DNA of 64,000 bases from Treponema sp. (lineage in GTDB: Bacteria > Spirochaetota > Spirochaetia > Treponematales > Treponemataceae). A program made the translations under genes and the position numbers. The notes below the pieces were generated by a model, which was not told the DNA's origin, searched no databases, and saw nothing but the letters and a program-made list of their open reading frames with translations. Every line of letters starts with the position of its first letter. The first letter of the stretch is position 1. Positions 36,304 to 44,830 of this stretch are shown in pieces. The stretch is from positions 1 to 64,000 of the forward strand of contig JAGBGX010000013.1 in NCBI GenBank assembly GCA_017935745.1. Reading direction: 5' to 3'.

Positions 36304-39300
36304 TCAGCCGGCAGCAGGAGCATCCTTCATTTCTACAGGCTCAGGATCGACAAACGCTGCGCTTCCCTGCGCAGGGCGGATTTCCGGCTTTACCGTTTTT
36401 CCGTCGCGCTGATGAATCAGTCCGTCCGCTCCCTCGTCAGGATGAGTGCCGACAGGAGCGTTGCTCAGCAGCAGCTTGAGCCTGTTGAGCTGATTGACTT
36501 CGCTTGAGCCGGGATCATAGTCAACCGCGGAAATATTCGCTTCCGGGTAGCGGCGGCGAAGCTCCTTTATCATGCCTTTTCCCGTCACATGGTTGGGCAG
36601 GCAGGCAAACGGCTGGACGCAGGCAATGCTCGGGCAGCCGGAATGAATCAGCTCGACCATTTCAGCAGTCAAAAACCATCCTTCGCCGGTAATGTTCCCC
36701 AGCTGAACAATGTCATCGACTCCCTTCATCATGTCGTAAATCAGATGCGGCGGCTCAAAGCGGCGGCTCTTGCGCAGCTGTTTCTTTATGTAGCCGCGGA
36801 ACAGCTCCATCGTCCAGACCATCAGCCGTGCGTTGCGCTCCGTTTTCTTGGAAAAGGCAAGCTCCTTGTGGCGGAAAATGCCGGTGCTGAACGTGTAGAA
36901 GAAAAAGTCCGCCAGATCCGGCATCACGCATTCAGCTCCCTCACGCTCAATGACGTTCACTATGTCGTTGTTTGCAGTCGGATGAAATTTCACAAGGATT
37001 TCCCCGACAACTCCAATCCGCGGCTTTTTTACCGGCAGAAGCGGAAGATTGTCAAAGTCCCTGATAATTCCGCGGATAAGGCGGCGGTACTTTGCAAAGG
37101 AAAGCGATTTTATTCCGATTTCACACCGGGCATTCCACTTTTCATACAGCGCGTTCGCGCTCCCGGAAACTGCCTCATACGGCCTCGTGCGGTACAGCAC
37201 TCTCATCAGCAGGTCGCCGAGCATAACCGATCTGATCAGCCTGACTATCATTGCAGGCGTGTACTTCCAGCCCGGATTTTTCTCAAAGCCCTGCGTGCTC
37301 ATGGAAATGACGGGAACATGCCCCAGCCCCGCATCGTTCAGGGCGCGCCTGATAAAGCCGATGTAGTTTGTGGCGCGGCAGCCGCCGCCTGTCTGGGTGA
37401 TGATAAGGCTCGTATTGTTCAGGTCGTACTTTCCGCTTTGCAGCGCCGCAATCATCTGGCCGGCAACAAGAATGGAAGGATAGCACGCATCGTTATTCAC
37501 ATACTTCAGCCCGGTTTCCACAGCGCCGGGATCCACCGCATCAAGGACGACAAAACGGTAGCCTGAATACTCCATAGCCTTCTGCAAAATCCTGAAGTGA
37601 ATGGGACTCATCTGCGGCCCGATAATCGTATGGCGGCACTTCATTTCCTTTGTGAATACCTGCCGCTGGTATGATGCCGGCTTCACAGAAAGCTTCACCC
37701 GGTTGCGCTCGCGGGCCTTTACCGCCGCTATCAGGGAGCGGATCCTGATGCGCACCGCTCCGAGGTTCGAGCCTTCGTCAATCTTTATGAGCGTGTACAT
37801 CCGGCTTTTCGCTCTCATTATTTCATCAACCTGATCGGACGTAACGGCGTCAAGCCCGCACCCAAAGGAAGTGAGCTGCACAAGCTCAAGGTTCGCCATT
37901 CCGCTGACAAAAGCGGCGGCACGGTAAAGCCGGTTATGGTATGTCCACTGGTCTATGATTCTGAGCGGCCGCTCTATGGAGCCTAAATGCGCCACAGAAT
38001 CTTCTGTAAACACTGCCATTCCAAGCCCGTTAATCATCTCGGGAATGCCGTGGTTTATTTCCGGGTCAAGGTGATAGGGACGTCCTGCAAGCACGATTCC
38101 GTTTGCACCGCGGCGGATTGTCTCCTCAAGAGCTTCCTCGCCCTGCTCCTGAACATCTTTCCTGAACCGCTCCTGCTCTGCCCACGCGGCTTCAACAGCC
38201 GCATCAATATCCTGCCGTGAAATCCGCTTGAAATAAACAGACAGCTCTTCATACAGGCGGTCCTTGAGGCGCTCCTTGTCATACACAGGAAGAAACGGAT
38301 TCATAAACAGAACCGAGCTGTCCTGGCGGAGCTGCTCCACATTGTTGCGCAGCACTTCAGGATAGCTTGTCACAATCGGGCAGTTATAGTGGTTTCCCGC
38401 TCCCTGGTCTTCCTTTGTTTCATACGGGATGCACGGATAAAAAATGAATTTGATTCCCTGCTGAAGAAGGCTCTCGATATGGCCGTGGGAAATTTTTCCC
38501 GGATAGCAGACGCTTTCCGACGGAATCGTTTCAAGCCCTTTCTCGTACACAGATCTGCTTGAGCGCGGAGAAAGGCGTACACGGAAGCCGAGCTTTGTAA
38601 AAAACGTGAACCACAGCGGATAATTTTCATATATATTGAGGACACGCGGAATTCCGACATCGCCCATCGGAGCATTCTCACTCCTTAAGGGAACATAATG
38701 GCCGAACAGCCGCTTGTATTTCCATTCAAAAAGGTTCGGAAGCTTTTTCTCATCAGCCCCTTCGCCAGAACTGCCGCCGGAAGCAGAGACGGTGCCATTT
38801 TCAGCGGAACCTTCAGCTTCTATTTCAGCGCCGCGCTCACAGCGGTTTCCTGTAACAAATGTCCGCACTGCCCTGCCGGAACCGCTTCCGTCTGTAGAAA
38901 ACCTGTTGATAGTGAGAAGGCAGTTGTTTGAGCATTTTCCGCAGCGGCGGAGCTCAAGGTCAACTGAAAATGATTCAAGCTGCTCCAAAGTCGCAATGCC
39001 GCTCTTTACGAATTTCATGCGCTGGTCTGGATCGTCAGGCTTGGGGCGGCGCAAATCCTCCCACTGGTCCATGGCAATCAGAGCCGAGCCATACGCGCCC
39101 ATAAGCCCCGCGACATCAGGACGGCACACATTCACTCCGGCAATCTTTTCAAACGCGCGCAGAACAGCATCGTTAAAAAATGTTCCTCCCTGGACAACGA
39201 CCTTGCTGCCGATGTCGCTCGCCTTCCTGAGCTTTATGACTTTAAACAGGGCGTTCTTTATAACTGAATAGGAAAGCCCTGCCGAAATGTCGGCAACTTC

Positions 39301-40926
39301 CGCGCCCTCTTTCTGCGCCTGCTTTACGCGGCTGTTCATAAAGACCGTGCACCGCGTGCCAAGGTCAACCGGCTTTTTGGCCATCAGCGCAATTCTGGAG
39401 AATTCCTGCACGCTCATGCCCATGGTCCGGGCAAAGTTGTCGAGGAATGAGCCGCAGCCGGCAGAGCACGCTTCGTTCAGCTGAATGGAGACGATTGCGC
39501 CGTCTTTCATCCGCAGGCACTTCATGTCCTGTCCGCCGATGTCAAGCAGGAATTCGACTCCCGGAACAAAGAAATCCGCCGCCCGGAAGTGAGTGATTGT
39601 CTCAACTTCGCCTGCGTCCACTCCGAGCGCCGCCTGAAACAGGGACTCGCCGTACCCGGTGGAAACAGAGCGCGCAATATAGCATTTTTCAGGAAGAATC
39701 GCATACAGGCTTTTCAGAACCTGCACAGCAAGATCCACAGGATTTCCGGCGTTCACATCGTAAAACCGCCACAGGATCCGCCCCTGCGTGTCAATGAGCA
39801 CAGCCTTTGTCGTAGTGGAGCCTGCGTCAAGCCCCAGAAACACAGGCCCTTCCGCTGAAGCCAAGTCCCCGGTGAGCGCCTTTTCCTGCGCATGGCGGGC
39901 GTTGAATTCGTCAAGCTCCTCCTGAGCCGTAAACAAAGGCTCAAGCCGCTGAACTTCCTGCATTTCCGCGCCGACAAGGTTCTTCAGGCTTTCACGGAAC
40001 TGCTTTATCGAAGGAAATCCGCCCGAACTGTTTTCCGCGCTGCTTGCTGCGCCCGCGCTGTTCACTGCGCCCATGCACCCGATTTTCCGCTCGGCTGAAT
40101 ACGCCGCGCCGCTTGCAACAAACAGCTGGCTGTTTTCCGGGACAATCGTCTGCTGCGGAGAAAGCTTCAGGGTGACTGCAAACCGCTCCCGCAGCTGGTC
40201 AAGAAAGTGCAGCGGCCCGCCGAGAAACGCCACGTTCCCGCGGATAGGCTTTCCGCACGCAAGCCCCGAAATCGTCTGGCTGACAACTGCCTGAAAAATC
40301 GAAGCCGCAATATCCTCACGCCGGGCGCCTTCGTTTATGAGCGGCTGCACATCAGTCTTTGCAAAGACTCCGCAGCGCGCGGCAATCGGATAGATAGTGG
40401 AAGCTCCGCGCGCAAGCTCGTTCAGCCCGGAAGCGTCCGTCTCCAGAAGCGCGGCCATCTGGTCTATAAAGGCTCCCGTTCCTCCGGCGCACGTTCCGTT
40501 CATGCGCTGCTCCACTCCGCCCCTGAAATATGTTATCTTCGCGTCCTCGCCGCCAAGCTCAATGACAACATCAGTCTGCGGAATCAGCTTGCGCACAGCA
40601 GTCGTAGCGGCCACAACTTCCTGAATGAACGGAATGTTCAGCCACTGGGAAACAGAAAGCCCGCCGGAGCCGGTCACCTTTACGCTTACAGGCTGATTCT
40701 CGCCCGCCGGAAGCACTTTCGCAAGGGAGTCAAATGCCTTGCTCACAACAGAAATAATCGTGTTCCTGATGTCCGCCCGGTGACGCTCGTAGGCGCCGTA
40801 CAAAAGCTCGTCATGGCTGCCAAGCGCCACAACCTTTACTGTAGTGGATCCTACATCTATGCCCATCCTGACAGGCTCGGGAAGAGAAGCCAGCGATGAA
40901 ATTGGTTCCAGTCCGCTATATTCCAT
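36304..40926 (-). CDS. Giant CoA-dehydratase activase-family protein (BcrAD/BadFG type, DUF2229)
   Basis: A 1,540-residue protein. Two ASKHA ATPase modules lie in tandem: residues 20-285 (MGIDVGSTTVKVV, ELGGEDAKITYF, GTCAGGTGAF) and about 365-640 (LGLDAGSTTTKAVL, DIGGQDMKCL, NEACSAGCGSFLDNFA, whose cysteines match the cluster-binding site of HgdC-type activators). Then follow DUF2229 and HgdB-like domains (PSESVCYPGKISHGHIESLL, NNDACYPSILVAGQMIAAL). Activators couple ATP hydrolysis to low-potential electron transfer to dehydratases; these giant proteins belong to the double-cubane-cluster group and their natural substrate is unknown. Start at 40926 follows AAAGGTGA. Confidence 0.88.
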   Translation of the reverse strand: MEYSGLEPISSLASLPEPVRMGIDVGSTTVKVVALGSHDELLYGAYERHRADIRNTIISVVSKAFDSLAKVLPAGENQPVSVKVTGSGGLSVSQWLNIPFIQEVVAATTAVRKLIPQTDVVIELGGEDAKITYFRGGVEQRMNGTCAGGTGAFIDQMAALLETDASGLNELARGASTIYPIAARCGVFAKTDVQPLINEGARREDIAASIFQAVVSQTISGLACGKPIRGNVAFLGGPLHFLDQLRERFAVTLKLSPQQTIVPENSQLFVASGAAYSAERKIGCMGAVNSAGAASSAENSSGGFPSIKQFRESLKNLVGAEMQEVQRLEPLFTAQEELDEFNARHAQEKALTGDLASAEGPVFLGLDAGSTTTKAVLIDTQGRILWRFYDVNAGNPVDLAVQVLKSLYAILPEKCYIARSVSTGYGESLFQAALGVDAGEVETITHFRAADFFVPGVEFLLDIGGQDMKCLRMKDGAIVSIQLNEACSAGCGSFLDNFARTMGMSVQEFSRIALMAKKPVDLGTRCTVFMNSRVKQAQKEGAEVADISAGLSYSVIKNALFKVIKLRKASDIGSKVVVQGGTFFNDAVLRAFEKIAGVNVCRPDVAGLMGAYGSALIAMDQWEDLRRPKPDDPDQRMKFVKSGIATLEQLESFSVDLELRRCGKCSNNCLLTINRFSTDGSGSGRAVRTFVTGNRCERGAEIEAEGSAENGTVSASGGSSGEGADEKKLPNLFEWKYKRLFGHYVPLRSENAPMGDVGIPRVLNIYENYPLWFTFFTKLGFRVRLSPRSSRSVYEKGLETIPSESVCYPGKISHGHIESLLQQGIKFIFYPCIPYETKEDQGAGNHYNCPIVTSYPEVLRNNVEQLRQDSSVLFMNPFLPVYDKERLKDRLYEELSVYFKRISRQDIDAAVEAAWAEQERFRKDVQEQGEEALEETIRRGANGIVLAGRPYHLDPEINHGIPEMINGLGMAVFTEDSVAHLGSIERPLRIIDQWTYHNRLYRAAAFVSGMANLELVQLTSFGCGLDAVTSDQVDEIMRAKSRMYTLIKIDEGSNLGAVRIRIRSLIAAVKARERNRVKLSVKPASYQRQVFTKEMKCRHTIIGPQMSPIHFRILQKAMEYSGYRFVVLDAVDPGAVETGLKYVNNDACYPSILVAGQMIAALQSGKYDLNNTSLIITQTGGGCRATNYIGFIRRALNDAGLGHVPVISMSTQGFEKNPGWKYTPAMIVRLIRSVMLGDLLMRVLYRTRPYEAVSGSANALYEKWNARCEIGIKSLSFAKYRRLIRGIIRDFDNLPLLPVKKPRIGVVGEILVKFHPTANNDIVNVIEREGAECVMPDLADFFFYTFSTGIFRHKELAFSKKTERNARLMVWTMELFRGYIKKQLRKSRRFEPPHLIYDMMKGVDDIVQLGNITGEGWFLTAEMVELIHSGCPSIACVQPFACLPNHVTGKGMIKELRRRYPEANISAVDYDPGSSEVNQLNRLKLLLSNAPVGTHPDEGADGLIHQRDGKTVKPEIRPAQGSAAFVDPEPVEMKDAPAAG

Positions 40927-41016
40927 GAAAAATCACCTTTCTTAAAAAACAGTTTTTACTTCCTGCTGAAAAATGCTCCCTAAAGCGCAGCACCGCTTTC
41001 AGCAGATTCACAGTAC

Positions 41017-41045
41017 AGTATACATGTTGAATAGAAAAAATGCAA
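41017..41045 (-). promoter_or_regulatory. Promoter of the CoA-activase-family gene
   Basis: TTGCAT (41040-41045), 17-bp spacer, TATACT (41017-41022) on the minus strand. The leader is about 85 nt and carries an AAAGGTGA ribosome binding site just before the ATG. Confidence 0.7.
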
Positions 41046-41114
41046 CTTCAAACCCCACAATGCACCCCAGCGCAGCGTTTCGCCCTATTCTGCTTGCCAA
41101 AAGCCCGCCCCGGC

Positions 41115-41278
41115 TTGTTTTGACTAATTTCCGCCTGGAAATTCCTTGCCGCAGTTTGTTTTGACCAATTTCCGCTTGGAAATTCCTTGCCGCAGTTTGT
41201 TTTAACCAATTTAGATTTCTAAATTCCCTGCCGCAGCTTGCTTTGACCGATTTCCGCTTGGAAACTGCCTGCCGCACG
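41115..41278. repeat. Four tandem 41-bp repeats with a conserved hairpin
   Basis: Units start at 41115, 41156, 41197 and 41238, each opening TTG(T/C)TTT(G/A)AC and ending TGCCGCA. Each has an inner inverted repeat: AATTTCC with GGAAATT in units 1 and 2, AATTTAGA with TCTAAATT in unit 3 (both arms changed together), and a shorter TTTCC/GGAAA in unit 4. A fifth unit begins at 41279. The period is not a multiple of three, so it is not coding. Confidence 0.85.
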
Positions 41279-41326
41279 TTGTCTGGAGTTTTTTTTCGCC
41301 TGCCCCGGCTGAAATCCGTCTGCATC

Positions 41327-41355
41327 TTTAAATTCATTCTGATTTTCTGTATACT
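41327..41355 (+). promoter_or_regulatory. Leaderless promoter of the Na/Pi symporter
   Basis: TTTAAA (41327-41332), 17-bp spacer, TATACT (41350-41355), seven bases, then ATG at 41363. No Shine-Dalgarno. Confidence 0.65.
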
Positions 41356-41362
41356 TCCTGAT

Positions 41363-43024
41363 ATGCATATTTCCGACATTTTATCCGCAGGGCTTCAGTT
41401 TTTCGGAAGCCTCTGTTTCCTTCTTTTCGGAATGAAAATGATGAGCGACGGAATCCAAAAGTCTGCCGGGGAAAAGCTTCAGCAGGCGCTGCACTTTATG
41501 ACCGGCAACAGGTTCACGGGATTCCTGACAGGATGCCTCTTGACAATGATAATCCAGTCATCGGGCGCAACCACAGTGATGGTCGTTTCCTTTGTGAATG
41601 CAGGGCTTATAGAGCTGAGCCAGGCGATTGCCGTCATTCTCGGCGCGAATGTCGGAACAACAGTCACCGCATGGATTGTCGCGCTCTTCGGCTTTAACTT
41701 CCAGATTTCAGCATTTGCAATTCCGCTCTTCGGACTGGGATACCTGTTCACAGTCGTAAAGAAAATAAAGAATCCCGGGCTCGGGCATGCAGTCATGGGC
41801 TTTGGAATGCTGTTTGTTGCGCTCCAGTGGCTTTCAAGCGCCATTTCGCTCAACTCAAGCTCCATGGGATTCCTTCCTGCGCTGCAGAACCTCGGGACAG
41901 CAAGCCTCCTTATCGCGTTTGCCACGGGCGTGCTTCTTACCGCGCTGATTCATTCATCTTCAGCCATGACTGCGATTGTCATTACAATGGCATACAACGG
42001 TATTCTTTCGTGGGAATTTTCAGCGGCAATTGTCATCGGAAGCAACGTAGGCTCCACCATCGATTCAATCATGGCGTCTTTCGGCGCAAATGCAAACGCA
42101 AAGCGGACAAGCCTTGTCCATGTGCTTTTCAACTGCACGACAGCCCTCATCGCGCTGATTTTCATCAGGCCGTTCACCCAGTTTGTTGACTTTATTGTTC
42201 CGGGGGAAGTTTCCAGCAGCATCACGTTTCATATAGCGATGCTTCATTCAGTCTTCAATATTTTCGGCGCGCTTCTTTTTATTCCGTTTGTCAATCCGCT
42301 GTGCACGCTGACAAAATTCCTTATAAAGGATGACAGCTCGGTTCCTTCAGTCTACAAATTCGAATTCCCGGAGCTGGCGGCAAGCGAATCGCCTGCAATT
42401 CCTGTTGTGGCCGCCCAGAAGGAAGTGGGACGCATGGCGGATGCCGCGGTGCAGATGTTCGACAGGCTTCAGTACGGATTTTCTGACCGCTCGGGACGGT
42501 TTGCCGCTGACCATTACGAGCAGCTTGTGAGGGAGGAAGATTTTCTCGACCAGATGCAGGAGCAGCTTACAAAGTATCTTTTGCGGTGCGCCCAGCTCGA
42601 CATCAACGACAAAGTGCGCGGCAGCATCAATATGATGATTGCAATCACCGGCGAGCTTGAGTCAATGTCCGATGACTGCCTGAGCATCGGCGTGTACTTG
42701 AAGCGCATAACTGAAAAGCAGTATGTTTTCCAGAAGGAAGACTTTGACAGGCTTCTGCCGTACCTTGAGCTTGTGCGGCAGTTTCTTCAGTTTATCTACA
42801 AGAATATCAGCAAGGAGCTTTCCAAGGAGCAGCTTGAATTTGCAAACGAGCTTGAAACCCAGATTGACGCGGAACGGAAGGCGCTCAAGAAAGTTGCACG
42901 CAAGCGCCTTGAGGACGGAGCAAATGTAAAGGCTGAGCTTCTGTACATGGATCTTGTCAAGCAGATTGAAAAAATCGGAGACAGATGCTTCGGAATCGCT
43001 GAGCAGCTTGCGCTCACAAAGTAG
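41363..43024 (+). CDS. Na+/phosphate cotransporter family protein with PhoU-like domain
   Basis: A 553-residue NptA/PNaS-type transporter. Two inverted-topology halves carry the family QSS motifs: IIQSSGATTVMVVSF and LIHSSSAMTAIVITM. Hydrophobic segments continue to about residue 330. The C-terminal 200 residues are helical and PhoU-like (LTKYLLRCAQLDINDKVRGS, MIAITGELESMSDDCLSIG), which fits regulation by phosphate status. The start MHISDILSAG at 41363 is taken because the promoter -10 lies 7 bases upstream and there is no ribosome binding site; the longer frame from 41243 runs through the tandem repeats. Confidence 0.88.
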   Translation: MHISDILSAGLQFFGSLCFLLFGMKMMSDGIQKSAGEKLQQALHFMTGNRFTGFLTGCLLTMIIQSSGATTVMVVSFVNAGLIELSQAIAVILGANVGTTVTAWIVALFGFNFQISAFAIPLFGLGYLFTVVKKIKNPGLGHAVMGFGMLFVALQWLSSAISLNSSSMGFLPALQNLGTASLLIAFATGVLLTALIHSSSAMTAIVITMAYNGILSWEFSAAIVIGSNVGSTIDSIMASFGANANAKRTSLVHVLFNCTTALIALIFIRPFTQFVDFIVPGEVSSSITFHIAMLHSVFNIFGALLFIPFVNPLCTLTKFLIKDDSSVPSVYKFEFPELAASESPAIPVVAAQKEVGRMADAAVQMFDRLQYGFSDRSGRFAADHYEQLVREEDFLDQMQEQLTKYLLRCAQLDINDKVRGSINMMIAITGELESMSDDCLSIGVYLKRITEKQYVFQKEDFDRLLPYLELVRQFLQFIYKNISKELSKEQLEFANELETQIDAERKALKKVARKRLEDGANVKAELLYMDLVKQIEKIGDRCFGIAEQLALTK

Positions 43025-43085
43025 CGCAGCGCGGGCAACAGAAGTCAGTAAGCAGCCAGCCGCAGAAGCGCAGCATCTCCAGTGC

Positions 43086-43124
43086 AAAAAAAAGCGGAGC
43101 TTTCCTTCCGGGCTGCTCCGCTTT
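43086..43124. terminator. Bidirectional terminator
   Basis: AAAGCGGAGC (43091-43100) pairs perfectly with GCTCCGCTTT (43115-43124) across a 14-base loop. On the minus strand eight U residues follow, ending the lipoprotein transcript; on the plus strand the T run is short but the stem can still end the symporter transcript. Confidence 0.8.
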
Positions 43125-43143
43125 CCGTGCTGTGAGAGAAAGG

Positions 43144-44115
43144 CTACTCTTTGCTTTCTGCTTTCACCTTTTCAACATCAGCAGGCTCGCTCAGCGATGT
43201 AATAATAAAAAAAAGGCCTTTTGCAGAGGGAACATCAAGCTCCCATCTCCTTTGAATCATGATAGAGTCGTTTTTGTAGCCTTTTGCAATTTCACGGCAT
43301 TTGTTGAACAGCTTATAATCATCATAATCACTGCCAAAACTGACAAAACCTCCTGTGTCATCATCATAACGGACGCTATAACCGCCAACCCATTGTGTAT
43401 AGAGTTCCCAGTCGTCTTTTGCATCTCCTACGCAGACAGCGGCAACGTCCGTACTTTTCGCCGTTCCATTAGGATAGCTGAAATTTTCTTTGACAGAATC
43501 CTTATAATGGACATAGATAGAAGTTTGTTCATGTCCTTTACAATTACATTTTGATTCATCATATCCGTCAGGATCATACACACCACACGTTTTCTCATGA
43601 ACTGTTTCCACACGCTCCTTATATTTTGTAACTTCCGCCTTCGGCACGCTGCCTGCCTTGATTTCGCCAAGTCCGCCTACCGCTGTAACGGTAACATTTT
43701 CATTGTACGCGTCTTGCCGCCAGCCGGGTACAGTACGGTCATAGCCGGGTTCAATCGCCACTCTGAATGTGTATGTCTTTCCCGGCTCAACAAGCGGATA
43801 CATGAGATCAGACACAGAATTTCTATCAACCCCTGCCTCCGGATGAACAATACCTTCATCCTCTGTTTCGTTATAAATATTGATGCTTCCGATACCCCAT
43901 TTTTCAAACTGAGCAGGAATTTCAATGCTAAAGTGGATGCCGTCTTCTTTTGCAGCGGCAGTTACATACTTTGCACTGCCAGAGCCTGAGCCGTCCGATA
44001 CTGAATTGCCCGGCACCGGGCTATCCGGATCTGAATCCGAACTGTCAGAGCAGGAAACAAATACCGCCGCAGACATGAGCAGAGCTGAAATAAATGCAAG
44101 CGCGTTTTTTTTCAT
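43144..44115 (-). CDS. Putative surface lipoprotein under a poly-G promoter
   Basis: A 323-residue protein with a lipoprotein signal peptide: KKNALAF, a hydrophobic core, and VFVSC with the acylated cysteine at residue 22, fitting the relaxed spirochaetal lipobox. A Ser/Asp/Gly/Pro-rich tether follows (SDSSDSDPDSPVPGNSVSDG). The body is beta-rich with an Fn3-like part (PGKTYTFRVAIEPGYD) and a cysteine cluster (CGVYDPDGYDESKCNCKGHE). No family is recognised. CGGAG lies before the ATG. Its promoter has nine G residues in the -35/-10 spacer, which makes it a candidate phase-variable antigen. Confidence 0.7.
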   Translation of the reverse strand: MKKNALAFISALLMSAAVFVSCSDSSDSDPDSPVPGNSVSDGSGSGSAKYVTAAAKEDGIHFSIEIPAQFEKWGIGSINIYNETEDEGIVHPEAGVDRNSVSDLMYPLVEPGKTYTFRVAIEPGYDRTVPGWRQDAYNENVTVTAVGGLGEIKAGSVPKAEVTKYKERVETVHEKTCGVYDPDGYDESKCNCKGHEQTSIYVHYKDSVKENFSYPNGTAKSTDVAAVCVGDAKDDWELYTQWVGGYSVRYDDDTGGFVSFGSDYDDYKLFNKCREIAKGYKNDSIMIQRRWELDVPSAKGLFFIITSLSEPADVEKVKAESKE

Positions 44116-44147
44116 AAAGGAACTCCGTAAAATAAAATTTCACTTCT

Positions 44148-44174
44148 ATTCTACCCCCCCCCGATTTTTGTCAA
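44148..44174 (-). promoter_or_regulatory. Promoter with nine-G spacer tract, probably phase variable
   Basis: Minus strand TTGACA (44169-44174), a 15-bp spacer made of AAAATC and nine G (44154-44162), and TAGAAT (44148-44153). The hexamers are excellent, but the spacer is 2 bp short of optimum, so slippage of the G run would change promoter strength. Confidence 0.75.
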
Positions 44175-44274
44175 GCCCTTCCGTCATTTTTTGCAAGAAA
44201 AGGTCTTTATCGTTTTCAGCATGAAATGCCAAAATATAAGCAAAAATCCCCGTCAGCTGCATCTCACTTTTTCT

Positions 44275-44303
44275 TTGCTTTTTGCAAGATAAAGGTGTAT
44301 ACT
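44275..44303 (+). promoter_or_regulatory. Promoter of hpf
   Basis: TTGCTT (44275-44280), 17-bp spacer, TATACT (44298-44303). The leader of about 50 nt ends with AAGGAG just before the hpf ATG. Confidence 0.7.
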
Positions 44304-44361
44304 GTTACTGTAGCGAAAGCGGCAGTCTGCCGGTGCACAGAATACAAAGCAAGGAGCAAAC

Positions 44362-44652
44362 ATGAACAAATCGATATCTGCGCAGGGATTTACACTAGAC
44401 AAGGACCAGACAGATCTTATCAACAAAAAGCTGGAGCGCATCAGCTACGCTGAAAATCTGATTGTTGACTTGATTCTGCATGTGAAGGAAGATAAAAAAT
44501 TCTACTTTGACACAACGGTGAATTTCCGCTGGGGAGGAAACGCGCACGTCACGGGCGATGACTTTGACTTTGCCGCCGCGCTGAATAAAATGATGGATGT
44601 CCTCGATACAAAAATTAAAAAGGAAAAGGACAAGATTCAGGAAAAAAAATAA
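44362..44652 (+). CDS. hpf: Short ribosome hibernation promoting factor (HPF/RaiA)
   Basis: A 96-residue protein of the HPF/YfiA family that binds the decoding centre of idle ribosomes. It shows the beta-alpha-beta-beta-beta-alpha layout: ISAQGFTLDKDQTDLINKKLERI, then two strands (NLIVDLILHVKEDKKFYFDTT, with VNFRWGGNAHVTGDD) and a long basic C-terminal helix (ALNKMMDVLDTKIKKEKDKI). It lacks the C-terminal dimerisation domain of long HPF. It is next to rpoN, with which short HPF genes are often linked in proteobacteria, but here the two are convergent. Confidence 0.85.
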   Translation: MNKSISAQGFTLDKDQTDLINKKLERISYAENLIVDLILHVKEDKKFYFDTTVNFRWGGNAHVTGDDFDFAAALNKMMDVLDTKIKKEKDKIQEKK

Positions 44653-44743
44653 ACTGATTTTCACCGCAGAATACTGGAGCATACAATTCTCTGCACGAAC
44701 AGCGTGTTTTTCCGCCTGAGACAAGCAGCGTTTCAGGCGGACT

Positions 44744-44805
44744 TTATCTGCTGTATGAAGACTCAGTATGCAGAAGGCTCCTGTATTTTGCTACAGTCCG
44801 GGGCG
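44744..44805 (-). pseudogene. Partial duplication of the rpoN 3' end
   Basis: 43 bases at 44752-44794 repeat those at 44839-44881 with about 80% identity, 87 bp downstream of the rpoN terminus. Read on the minus strand it gives VAKYRSLLHTESSYSR followed by TAA, against VAKYRNLLQIESSYNR and TAG in rpoN. It is the RpoN-box tail and stop codon only, with no start or upstream domain. Confidence 0.75.
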
Positions 44806-44830
44806 AACCGCTGTTTTTATCCGGGTTTTT

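Noticed and set aside
41115..41278. CRISPR array
   Set aside because: The 41-bp units are contiguous with no unique spacers, and no cas operon is present; the nearby Cas2-like protein is 20 kb away and orphan.
41008..41379. Minus-strand 123-residue ORF across the tandem repeats
   Set aside because: It is a by-product of the repeats (period 41, not a multiple of three), has no ribosome binding site and no family.
44712..44742. Hairpin CCGCCTGA/TCAGGCGG after hpf as an intrinsic terminator
   Set aside because: A perfect stem, but no T run follows it in either direction; the T run lies before it on the plus strand.
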